From: Sulfurimonas sp.
GTDB lineage: Bacteria; Campylobacterota; Campylobacteria; Campylobacterales; Sulfurimonadaceae
Reading direction: 5' to 3'
Assembly: GCA_012963655.1 (NCBI GenBank)
Contig: DTVI01000315.1
Span: 1 to 19,091 of the forward strand
Length of the DNA: 19,091 nucleotides
The notes under the pieces were generated by a model that worked only from the letters and a program-made list of their open reading frames with translations, did not search any database and was not told the origin of the DNA. Both the position numbers and the translations under genes were made by a program. This document shows positions 6,012-13,998 of this stretch, in pieces (the stretch's first letter is position 1; every line of letters starts with the position of its first letter).

Positions 6012-7777
6012 TTTTAAAAATTTTAAATAACCTTAAAACCCTGGTTCTAATTTTGTTCAGTTTACATCTTCTTACAAGTTCTGCCTTGGCAGACAATAGT
6101 ACAGATACTTGTTACTCTGTTCAGTTAGCAAGTGTATATAATAAAAATAGTATTTATCTAAAACTTGAAAATTACCCTTCTTCATGTAAGCTTATTTCCC
6201 TTGCCAACCTAAAAGCCGTGCGTTGTGGTTGTTATGATGATAAAAAAGAAGCTCACGTTGCCTTAAGAGCCTCTAGAAAAAGATATCATGGTTCTATCTT
6301 AGTTCGTACCTACAAATCACGTTTTATAGAAAAGTTAGATATTGCCAGCGAAGAGAATAAACGATTAGGATTAGAAGATAAGAAAGAAGACCGTGGATCT
6401 GAAGATGAAAGTATCCAAGACTCTACTACACAAGATATAATAAGCCTTCTTCCTGTTAATTTATGGATACAAGACTTAACTAAAGAAGGTGAGTTTAGCG
6501 TGCAAGGTCATGTGAATGTGATAGCCCAAGGCTACCCACAAAGACCAGTAGGAAAACATAAGGCTAACTTAACACTTTCTGGGGAGTTAGAACTTAAGTA
6601 CAGTGAAGATGATACATCTATCGTATCTAAAATCTATGCTCAGGGTGATTCACATGATGTGAAAGGAAGTTCTCAACATAATGAACGTACTTTCTTACGT
6701 TTGGATGAACTTTATATTCAACATGACTTTGAAGACGACCAAATTATGTTTGGTCAAAGTGTACGTTTTTGGGGAGCATTAGAGGTAAACAACTTAACAG
6801 ATGTTTTTAATCCTACTGATTACCGCACAGACTTATTTGATAGTAGTAAACTGGGTGTACTTAACCTCGCTTATACTCACTATACTGACACAGGTGAACT
6901 TTCCCTTATCGTTAAACTAAGCGAACCTGATAGAGATATGGCAGCACAGCCTTATCTGTATTATTTCTTTCCTGTGGCTGTTCAACCTGGTGATCTACCT
7001 GGTAGTCCTATCCCCACTCCCGTAAGCTTAGGTTATACAGATAAGCTTAACAAAGAAACAGGATCAAGACCTAGCTTTTTTATGAAGTATTCAGGCTCAA
7101 CAGACACAGAATATGCTTGGGATTATAGTATCATTTATGAAAATGGGTATGATTCACAAAGATATTATACATATACACTTTCAGATAATAATACAAGCGC
7201 AAGTATTCAAGAAAATGCTTACCTCGTAAATAAAGTTATGTCCTATAACACTATAGTTGTAGGTTCTACTCTTGTCAAGATAGAAGCTGTGTATACAGAT
7301 ATCATTAAAACAGATCCTCTTCCTACTGTTAAAACAGCAACAGGTACAGTCAGAACAAAAAAACTTTCAGATTATTTACATATTGGTTTAGGTCTAGAGC
7401 ACACTCTAACTCAAGTCTATAATGAAGCAGACTTAGGTTTAATTGCTGAGTATTATAGGTATGAAGCCCTTCAAAGTGGAGACGACTACTTTACAGACCT
7501 TGAACTTTTTGAAATCTATCAAAATGACCTTTTTATTGGAGGACGTTATAGTTTTAATGAGGGAAATGACGCGAGTATTCTTACAGGTCTTTTATATGAC
7601 TTAGATTATGATGAACAAGTATATTCTTTTGAATATGAAACACGTCTCGCCGAACTTTTTAAACTTAAATTTAGTTATTATTATATTCGTCCTACAAGCG
7701 ATGCAAACACGGTTACTGCTTATAGCTTAATGGGTACACATCAACGTCTAAGTCTTAATCTAGGATATTACTTTTAA
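6008..7777 (+). CDS. Outer-membrane beta-barrel with N-terminal SPOR-like domain
   Basis: 589 residues. A signal peptide (1-29, ending SALA) is followed by a SPOR-like segment at about 34-106: YSVQLASVYNKN at the start, KAVRCGCYDDKKEA in the middle and SILVRTYKSRF at the end. That is the pattern of domains that bind stem-peptide-free peptidoglycan. It holds four cysteines (C35, C60, C73, C75) that could form disulfides. A charged linker (107-140) leads to a beta-barrel with DUF1302-like features: IMFGQSVRFWGALEVNNLTDVFNP, alternating aromatic/polar strands, and a C-terminal phenylalanine (LNLGYYF) as expected for BAM-inserted barrels. It overlaps the upstream gene by 4 bp and the downstream RND gene by 1 bp (TAATG), so the three are likely one functional set. 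I infer it is the outer-membrane partner of the transporter. The barrel family assignment is by pattern only. Confidence 0.75.
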   Translation: MILKILNNLKTLVLILFSLHLLTSSALADNSTDTCYSVQLASVYNKNSIYLKLENYPSSCKLISLANLKAVRCGCYDDKKEAHVALRASRKRYHGSILVRTYKSRFIEKLDIASEENKRLGLEDKKEDRGSEDESIQDSTTQDIISLLPVNLWIQDLTKEGEFSVQGHVNVIAQGYPQRPVGKHKANLTLSGELELKYSEDDTSIVSKIYAQGDSHDVKGSSQHNERTFLRLDELYIQHDFEDDQIMFGQSVRFWGALEVNNLTDVFNPTDYRTDLFDSSKLGVLNLAYTHYTDTGELSLIVKLSEPDRDMAAQPYLYYFFPVAVQPGDLPGSPIPTPVSLGYTDKLNKETGSRPSFFMKYSGSTDTEYAWDYSIIYENGYDSQRYYTYTLSDNNTSASIQENAYLVNKVMSYNTIVVGSTLVKIEAVYTDIIKTDPLPTVKTATGTVRTKKLSDYLHIGLGLEHTLTQVYNEADLGLIAEYYRYEALQSGDDYFTDLELFEIYQNDLFIGGRYSFNEGNDASILTGLLYDLDYDEQVYSFEYETRLAELFKLKFSYYYIRPTSDANTVTAYSLMGTHQRLSLNLGYYF

Positions 7778-10071
7778 TGAAAAAATATATTAACCTTATC
7801 ATTCGTTTCAGATGGTTTATCGCCATCTTAATCCCGCTTTTAAGTCTTGGTTTTGCAACACAACTTAAACATATTGAGTTTGATGGTTCTTATCGTATTT
7901 GGTTTGGAAAAGAATCCCAAACTCTTAAACAATATGATGAATTCAAGGCTGTTTTCGGAAGTGATAGTTCTTTAATTATCGCCTTTCATGATGAAAACGG
8001 GATTATGAATCCTAAGGCCTTAGGCGTTATAAACAGATTAACTAACAAACTTTGGGAAACACCCTTTGTGGCCAGAGTTGATTCTTTAACAAATTATCAA
8101 TATATTCATGCTGGTGATGAAGACCCTGATGATATTATTATTGAAGACTTTATTGATGATATATCTGCTTTAACTAAACAAGACCTTGAAGAAAAAAACA
8201 CTATTGCCCTGAATGAAGATGCCTTAGTTAATCGTATTATCAGTGCAGATGGTACAACAACAATGATTGTGGCAAGAATTACAGCAAAAGCAGGTGCGAT
8301 ACCTGGTGCTATTGCAAAGATCAACCAATATGTCAATCAGTACGTAAAAGAAGAAAAAGAAAGTGGGTACACCTTCCACTTAGCTGGAGGCCCTGTCTTA
8401 AATATGGCTTTTGCTACCTTAGGCCAACATGACGCACTTACTTTTACACCTATTATTATTATCATTTCTATGCTCTTGTTATGGATAATTTTCAAACGCC
8501 CTTCTGGGATGCTATTAAGCATATCTATTGTAATTTTCACCTTTATCATTGTCTTATCTATTCAAGTTCTTTTAGGATATAAACTTAATAACTTTACCGC
8601 GAATATGCCTGTGTTTATAGTGGCTATTGGTATTGCAGACGCTATGCACCTGTTTTGGATTTATCTTATTGGTAGACGAAAAGGCTTAGATAATCATCAG
8701 GCTATTCATTATACGGTTGAGAAAAACTTTTTACCTGTTTTTCTTACTTCCGTAACAACAGCTGTTGGTTTTGCTTCTTTAGGGATTTCTGAGATCATCC
8801 CTATTAAGACCTTAGGTATTGCTACGGCTAATGCTGCCTTATTGGCCTTTATCCTTACTATGCTTTTTGTGCCTGCAATGTTAGCTATTATTAATCCGAA
8901 AATTAAAGAGAAAGAGCTTAAAAAAGCCCAAGAGGACACAAATCATTTAGCCCATAAGTATGCAAAATTTATCATCAAATATGACCTAAAGATTTTGATT
9001 GCTTCTATTATTGTTTTTGGAAGTATGGCAATAGGACTTACTAAGTTACGTGTTGATTCTAATACTGTGCGTTATTTTAGAGAAGATGTGCCTTTTAGAA
9101 AAACCGTTAGTTTTATTGAAGACAAGCTTACGGGTCCAATGACATATGAAATTGTCTTAGACTCAAAAGAAAAAGACGGTATTAAAAAACCTGAATTCTT
9201 GCGCACGGTTGAAGCCTTTGAAATTGCCTTTAAAAAAGAATTTCCTGATGCAAGGCATACGACTTCCTTACTTGATGTTATTAAAAAATTCAGTGAGGTT
9301 ATGACAGGAGTAAAAAATATTCCAGATGATAAAAACTTAGTCGCTCAGTATCTATTACTGTATTCATTTTCACTTCCTCAGGGTATGGAAATCAATGACA
9401 AGATGGATGTAGACGAGAGGTACCTAAGACTTACAGCTTCTATGAATGTAGTAGATACCTCTTTAGACTTAAAAATGATAGATTGGGCAGAGCATTGGTG
9501 GGACAATACTCCTTACACTGCCGTACTTAATGGACAGACCGTTATGTTTGCTAATATGCAACATGATGTAACCGACACCCTAGTTCAATCTATAGGCTTG
9601 GCTATCACCGTTGTATCTATCATGATGTTCATTATCTTTAAAAGTATTAAGATGGTACCTTTATTTATCATTCCCAATGTCTTACCTATTGTCTTAGTCA
9701 TTGGTGTTATGGGTTGGCTAGGTATAAATATAGATATAGGTGTGGCTATTTCAGGTGCTATTATTATAGGGGTAGCCGTAGATGACACCATACACTTTTT
9801 AGTTAAGTATCAAGAGGCCAGGAGAAGAGGTTATAATTTTGAAGACTCATTAACATATATTATGAAATATGCAGGTTCTGCTATCATATTTACAACCATA
9901 ATTTTAAGTACAGCTTTCATGATTTTCAGTTTCTCACAATTCATCCCAAATGTCAATTTTGGTGTTGTAACGGCCATTGCATTGATCATTGCAGTTGCAG
10001 TAGATTTAATTATGTTGCCTGCTGTTTTAAGTCTCTACGATGGAAAGGATAAGAGTTTCTTATCCAAGTAA
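7777..10071 (+). CDS. MMPL/RND-family transporter (COG1033-like)
   Basis: A 764-residue inner-membrane protein with the duplicated RND layout: one membrane helix (about 13-30), a periplasmic domain (about 31-215), five helices (about 218-375), then a second helix (about 405-422), periplasmic domain and five helices (about 605-755). Each half has the proton-relay-type motif in its fourth helix: GIADAMH (D288, H291) and GVAVDDTIHF (D669, D670, H673). The family opening YRIWFGKES and the SDSSLIIAF segment of the first periplasmic domain are typical of COG1033 transporters such as the hopanoid exporter HpnN, rather than of AcrB-type drug pumps, and no membrane-fusion protein is encoded here. It is the last gene of the trio; hairpins overlap and follow the stop codon. 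It probably moves a lipid from the inner membrane towards the outer membrane. Confidence 0.88.
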   Translation: MKKYINLIIRFRWFIAILIPLLSLGFATQLKHIEFDGSYRIWFGKESQTLKQYDEFKAVFGSDSSLIIAFHDENGIMNPKALGVINRLTNKLWETPFVARVDSLTNYQYIHAGDEDPDDIIIEDFIDDISALTKQDLEEKNTIALNEDALVNRIISADGTTTMIVARITAKAGAIPGAIAKINQYVNQYVKEEKESGYTFHLAGGPVLNMAFATLGQHDALTFTPIIIIISMLLLWIIFKRPSGMLLSISIVIFTFIIVLSIQVLLGYKLNNFTANMPVFIVAIGIADAMHLFWIYLIGRRKGLDNHQAIHYTVEKNFLPVFLTSVTTAVGFASLGISEIIPIKTLGIATANAALLAFILTMLFVPAMLAIINPKIKEKELKKAQEDTNHLAHKYAKFIIKYDLKILIASIIVFGSMAIGLTKLRVDSNTVRYFREDVPFRKTVSFIEDKLTGPMTYEIVLDSKEKDGIKKPEFLRTVEAFEIAFKKEFPDARHTTSLLDVIKKFSEVMTGVKNIPDDKNLVAQYLLLYSFSLPQGMEINDKMDVDERYLRLTASMNVVDTSLDLKMIDWAEHWWDNTPYTAVLNGQTVMFANMQHDVTDTLVQSIGLAITVVSIMMFIIFKSIKMVPLFIIPNVLPIVLVIGVMGWLGINIDIGVAISGAIIIGVAVDDTIHFLVKYQEARRRGYNFEDSLTYIMKYAGSAIIFTTIILSTAFMIFSFSQFIPNVNFGVVTAIALIIAVAVDLIMLPAVLSLYDGKDKSFLSK

Positions 10072-10080
10072 AATTTTACT
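10047..10080 (+). terminator. Candidate terminator at the end of the RND transporter gene
   Basis: GGATAAG (10047-10053), loop AGTTT, CTTATCC (10059-10065) give a perfect 7-bp stem inside the last codons of the gene. A second perfect palindrome AGTAAAATTTTACT (10067-10080) includes the stop codon. The nearest T-run is only four bases, so termination is plausible but partial read-through into the acyltransferase genes is possible. Confidence 0.42.
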
Positions 10081-10139
10081 ACTAATCGTAACGTAAACTA
10101 AAAAATATAATTTTTTTATTCATTTTCTATCCCTCTTAA

Positions 10140-10179
10140 CCCTACTTGAACTATAATAACTATATATAGAAAAGTAGGG
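10140..10179 (+). promoter_or_regulatory. Promoter of the acyltransferase genes, bracketed by an inverted repeat
   Basis: A TATAAT box at 10152-10157 lies 28 bases before the start codon at 10186. It sits between two perfect 8-base arms, CCCTACTT (10140-10147) and AAGTAGGG (10172-10179). The right arm contains the G-rich ribosome binding site. The repeat could be an operator for a dimeric repressor that covers the -10 box; if transcription began further upstream the RNA hairpin would hide the ribosome binding site. No clear -35 box. Confidence 0.45.
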
Positions 10180-10185
10180 GGAATT

Positions 10186-12369
10186 ATGTTAGATATTACT
10201 GCATCTGTTCACAAATACGCACCAAAACTCGTAGAAAAACTTCCAAGACCGGTGTTACACCTTTTTATAAAAACTATAAAAATCATCTTTCATGAAAAAA
10301 TGTTTTTTAAGCTTTATAACAGGAACAAACACTTAGAAGGTCTTTCTTTTGTACAAAACATGTTAGACAACTTACACATAACATGTACGGTAAGTCCTGA
10401 TGAGATGAAACATATTCCATCAACCGGCAAACTTATTGTCATTGCTAACCATCCAACAGGTGCAGTAGACACCATGGTCTTGATAGAAACTATTGCCAAT
10501 GCACGAGAAAATAAAAAAATAAAAATTGTTGCTAATGGTATGGTAATGGGCGTTAAACAAATGGCCTCCCTTTTAATTCCTGTTGATAACATTAATGGTG
10601 CAATTTCTAAACAGAGTCTTAAAGCTATAAATAAGGCCCTACACGATGATGAGGCCATCATTATCTTTCCTGCTGGAGTAGTTGATAGATGTAACTTTCG
10701 AGGAGTTAAAGACATCCCTTGGAAAAGCAGTTTTTTAAAGATAGCAAAGCGCACACAAACACCTATCCTGCCTCTTAGAATAGAAGGTAGAAATAGTGTC
10801 TTGTTTTATATAATGTCTATACTTTTACCTAAGGCTCTTTCGTCCCTATTCTTAGTGCATGAATTTGCCATTGCCGGTAAACGAAAACCTATTCATATTA
10901 ATATTGGACAGGTTGTACCTTACTCATCTTTTTCCTATAATACCTCAAGTATTAATGATTATGTAGAGATGTTTTATCGACACCTTTATAATATCAACAC
11001 CCAATTTAAAGATATTTTAAAAACTCAAACAACTATTAGAAGTACTGTTAACACTAAAAAATTAAAAGAAGAAGTTTATAAAGCAAATTTTTTGGGAGAC
11101 TCAAGTGATGGAAAGCGTATAATTCTTGCTGAAGCAAGTGATTCTCCTTATTTGATTCGTGAACTTGGTCGCCTAAGAGAAATATCATTTAGAGCTATTG
11201 GTGGAGGAACGGGTAAGGCCAAAGATAATGACAAGTATGACAAGTATTATAAACACTTAGTATTATGGGACGATAAAGACTTAGAAGTTGTTGCAGCTTA
11301 CCGCATAGGTGAATGTAAAAATATTATTGATGAACATGGGTTTGAAGGTCTTTACAGTGCTAACCAATATATATATGATGACGAGTTTTTGAAATGTTCA
11401 GCTACTGCTATAGAACTAGGTAGAAGCTTTGTTCAACCAAAATATTGGGGTTCACGTGCCTTTGATAGTTTGTGGCAGGCTGTTACCATTTATCTTGCCC
11501 ATAATCCACACATTCAATACAGCTATGGAATAGTAACTATTAACAAAAACACTCCTAAACAAGCTTCTGCAGCCTTAGTATATTTTTATACCCACTATTT
11601 TAAATGTGACACCCAAATGATAACACCTAAGCAGCCTTATATCATGTCTGAGGCAAATCAAAAAGAGTTTGAAACTCTTTTTGGGGGGCTTTCATATAAA
11701 GAAGGTTTTATTGTTCTTAAAAAATATCTTAAAGACTTAAATACTTTCGTTCCTACCTTTTTTAAACAATATATCGAGCTTTACCAAGAAGGAGCCGCTC
11801 GTTATTTTGGTTTTAGTGTAAATGATGGTCTTGATGGTGTTATAGAAGGTTTTCTTTTAGGTGATAACTACAGGATGAGGACTTCTACTCAAAAACGCCA
11901 TCTTAAAGGTTTCCATAAAATGAAAGATATAGATGGCTTAACAAAACTGTATTCACGTAGCTATTTTACTCATTTGATCTCTTCTATCTCTGAATATCAA
12001 CGTAAAGAAGACACCCCTTTTAGTTTAATTGTTTTTGATATCGAATGTGAATTTGAAGAAGATACTAATAATGAAATTTTAATCCGTGTTGCAAACACCC
12101 TAAAGAATTCTCTTCGTGGAGATGATAAAGTGGCGCGATGGGATGATAAATCTTTTATAATTATGCTTAAGAATACTAATCACAGCCAGGCTCAATCAAT
12201 CTCTACTAATCTGAAATCTACATTAGAGGGCATTAAGATACATACAGATTATAAACTTCAATGTTCTTTTAAAGAAATAGAATTAAGTTCTACTGACAGC
12301 GAAGTATATACTGACATAGATATGAACAAACCTTTATTGAGCTGTCAAACTGAAAACAAGACTTCTTAA
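10186..12369 (+). CDS. olsF: OlsF-like bifunctional acyltransferase (PlsC + GNAT) with C-terminal degenerate GGDEF domain
   Basis: 727 residues in three parts. Residues about 60-270 are a PlsC-type O-acyltransferase: NHPTGAVD (H89, D95) and IFPAGVVDR with GRNSVLFY. Residues about 310-500 are an OlsB-like N-acyltransferase (Acetyltransf_5 type): IRELGRLREISFRAIGGGTGK (from 324, in part), KHLVLWD, AYRIG, ELGRSFVQP. This domain order matches OlsF, which makes ornithine lipids by N-acylating ornithine and then O-acylating the product; OlsF homologues are known in epsilon-proteobacteria. Residues about 580-700 resemble a diguanylate cyclase fold (DGLTKLYSRSYF at the start), but the active-site motif RxGGDEF reads RWDDKSF (651-657), so cyclase activity is very unlikely. 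The ATG follows a GGGGG ribosome binding site. Enzyme location is probably the inner face of the inner membrane. Substrate amino acid is not determinable from sequence. Confidence 0.85.
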   Translation: MLDITASVHKYAPKLVEKLPRPVLHLFIKTIKIIFHEKMFFKLYNRNKHLEGLSFVQNMLDNLHITCTVSPDEMKHIPSTGKLIVIANHPTGAVDTMVLIETIANARENKKIKIVANGMVMGVKQMASLLIPVDNINGAISKQSLKAINKALHDDEAIIIFPAGVVDRCNFRGVKDIPWKSSFLKIAKRTQTPILPLRIEGRNSVLFYIMSILLPKALSSLFLVHEFAIAGKRKPIHINIGQVVPYSSFSYNTSSINDYVEMFYRHLYNINTQFKDILKTQTTIRSTVNTKKLKEEVYKANFLGDSSDGKRIILAEASDSPYLIRELGRLREISFRAIGGGTGKAKDNDKYDKYYKHLVLWDDKDLEVVAAYRIGECKNIIDEHGFEGLYSANQYIYDDEFLKCSATAIELGRSFVQPKYWGSRAFDSLWQAVTIYLAHNPHIQYSYGIVTINKNTPKQASAALVYFYTHYFKCDTQMITPKQPYIMSEANQKEFETLFGGLSYKEGFIVLKKYLKDLNTFVPTFFKQYIELYQEGAARYFGFSVNDGLDGVIEGFLLGDNYRMRTSTQKRHLKGFHKMKDIDGLTKLYSRSYFTHLISSISEYQRKEDTPFSLIVFDIECEFEEDTNNEILIRVANTLKNSLRGDDKVARWDDKSFIIMLKNTNHSQAQSISTNLKSTLEGIKIHTDYKLQCSFKEIELSSTDSEVYTDIDMNKPLLSCQTENKTS

Positions 12370-12373
12370 TTCT

Positions 12374-13585
12374 ATGTCTATAGGTATTAAACTCTTAGAA
12401 GTAGAGTCCAAATCCCTTTCTCAGCATATTTCAGGTGTTAGTACTATTAGCTTCTACCAAGGAGATGTAAACAAGGCAGCCCAGGCCCTAAGAACACGGT
12501 TCTCTTTAATCTTAAAACTTAACCCTTGGCTTGCTGGAAAACTTGTTAGAACTAAGGAAAATAAGTATTTAGAGCTTGTTTATCCTGAGTTAAGTAATCT
12601 GAACATAAATGAACTTTTTACACTCAGTCCTAAAAATATAGAAATACATTCAAATATGTCTTATTCAGATTTGGGGAAAACCTGTATTCCCCTTATTGTG
12701 CAAAAACCTATACGTATTATAAATACAGATTCCTTAGTTACTAAACTTTCACTTGTTGCTGATAGTGAAGATAACTCAAATAAGTTCTCCATCATTTTTT
12801 CCCTCTCTCACAGTGTAGCTGATGGACATACCTATTATACTATCTTAAACATGCTCTCTCAAGATGTCCCTATTTATGCTCTGAATATAAGTCGAAAAGA
12901 AAATGAGCTTTCAAATGCCATACAAAGTTTAGGAGAGCAAAGGTATAAATATTTAACTAAACTTCCTCATATATTTAACGTATTTAGTGGTTTATTTTTT
13001 AGAAAGAACGCACGTGCCTATGCTTTTTATATTGATAATGAAAAAATATCTCAAGTCAAAAGCAAGGCTAAAACAAAAAGTAGTTTTGTCTCTACAAACG
13101 ATATAGTCACCTCCAGCTTTTTTTCTTTTATTGGGGCTCGCTTAGGCGCTATGGCTATTAACTTTAGATCTAAGACACAGGGCCTTGATGAGATTGATGC
13201 TGGGAACTATGAAGGTGCTATCTTATATGATGAGAAGAACTATAAAGAGGCTGAAGGTATCCGTAAGAGTTTGTTAGACCCTTTAGACTATATTGGCTTG
13301 TCTAAGCCTCTTCCCAATATTTTTGAGGGAATGTTTTGTAAGATGGGTCTTATAACCAACTGGGCTTCCTTTGCAAAAGACTTAAATATACCTCATTGCC
13401 AACAGATATTACATCTTCCATTAACCAATACGGCAGGGCCTATGCCTTATGAGATGTGTGTTGTTTTTAGAGCGAAAGAAGATAAGACAGGTATTATATA
13501 TTTCACCCAAAGATTTAAAAAAGAAGATTTTAATCCACAAAATCTACCTATATCTAATCTTATTTCAGAGAAAATATTTAACTAG
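12374..13585 (+). CDS. HxxxD-motif acyltransferase, condensation/CAT-like fold
   Basis: 403 residues, no signal peptide or membrane helix. The key motif is HSVADG (H146, D150, G151) after a hydrophobic strand (IIFSLSHS), the HxxxDG signature of CoA- or carrier-dependent acyltransferases of the condensation, BAHD, PapA and wax-ester synthase type. The N-terminal part (QALRTRFSLILKLNPWLAGK) resembles the substrate-entry helices of this fold, and a C-terminal LTNTAGPMPYE segment sits where the family has its SNxxG loop. The BAHD motif DFGWG is absent. It begins 4 bases after the OlsF-like gene, so the two are co-transcribed. I infer that it esterifies or amidates a product of the same lipid pathway; the acceptor and donor are unknown. 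The stop lies 8 bases from the convergent ruvX stop. Confidence 0.72.
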   Translation: MSIGIKLLEVESKSLSQHISGVSTISFYQGDVNKAAQALRTRFSLILKLNPWLAGKLVRTKENKYLELVYPELSNLNINELFTLSPKNIEIHSNMSYSDLGKTCIPLIVQKPIRIINTDSLVTKLSLVADSEDNSNKFSIIFSLSHSVADGHTYYTILNMLSQDVPIYALNISRKENELSNAIQSLGEQRYKYLTKLPHIFNVFSGLFFRKNARAYAFYIDNEKISQVKSKAKTKSSFVSTNDIVTSSFFSFIGARLGAMAINFRSKTQGLDEIDAGNYEGAILYDEKNYKEAEGIRKSLLDPLDYIGLSKPLPNIFEGMFCKMGLITNWASFAKDLNIPHCQQILHLPLTNTAGPMPYEMCVVFRAKEDKTGIIYFTQRFKKEDFNPQNLPISNLISEKIFN

Positions 13586-13593
13586 AATATTTC

Positions 13594-13617
13594 CTAAACG
13601 TCTTTATTTTCGTTTAG
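13594..13617. terminator. Hairpin at the convergent gene ends (possible bidirectional terminator)
   Basis: CTAAACG (13594-13600) and CGTTTAG (13611-13617) form a perfect 7-bp stem around a 10-base T-rich loop, covering the stop codon of ruvX and lying just past the end of the plus-strand acyltransferase gene. Neither strand has a good T-run after the stem, so its strength is doubtful. Confidence 0.35.
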
Positions 13618-13992
13618 CCATCTTTCAAGAATGATTTTAGCCGCTAAAGAATCAATGCGACCATCTTTTTTTTGCTTTATAAAGCCCTTCATAGATTCTT
13701 GTGCTTCTAAAGAAGAATGGGCTTCATCTTGATAATACACAGGGCCTTGGAAGTCAACTAGATTCATAAAGTGAGCCACACGACGGCGCATCTCACCTTC
13801 ACTGCTTCCACCCATAGGTATACCAATAACAACAGCCTCAGCAGACCATTCTGTTAAGACTTCTTTGACTGCAGCAGAAGCCTGATTTCTATTTTTGCGT
13901 GCTACAGCATTAAGAGGTGTGACAAAATTTTTATCTGCGCTATAAGCAAGACCTATACGTTTTAGCCCTAAATCAATGGCAATTATCTTCAT
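13594..13992 (-). CDS. ruvX: RuvX/YqgF family Holliday-junction resolvase-like nuclease
   Basis: 132 residues, normal length for the family. The RNase H-like fold begins MKIIAIDLGLKRIGLAYS with the metal-binding aspartate D7; later motifs are AVVIGIPMGGSSEG, DEAHSSLEAQ and KKDGRIDSLAAKIILERWL carrying the acidic residues. Family members process 16S rRNA precursor ends and/or resolve junctions; which applies here is unknown. The ATG at 13992 is 6 bases after the mnmE stop, so it is the distal gene of the rpmH-to-ruvX block. Confidence 0.93.
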   Translation of the reverse strand: MKIIAIDLGLKRIGLAYSADKNFVTPLNAVARKNRNQASAAVKEVLTEWSAEAVVIGIPMGGSSEGEMRRRVAHFMNLVDFQGPVYYQDEAHSSLEAQESMKGFIKQKKDGRIDSLAAKIILERWLNENKDV

Positions 13993-13998
13993 ATACTA

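Noticed and set aside
8106..9791. Minus-strand open frames inside the RND transporter gene
   Set aside because: Their hydrophobic composition is the mirror of the membrane helices coded on the plus strand; the transporter is clearly the real gene.
13449..13634. Small plus-strand frame overlapping the end of the HxxxD acyltransferase gene
   Set aside because: It is out of frame within the acyltransferase and runs over the ruvX stop; no ribosome binding site or recognisable product.
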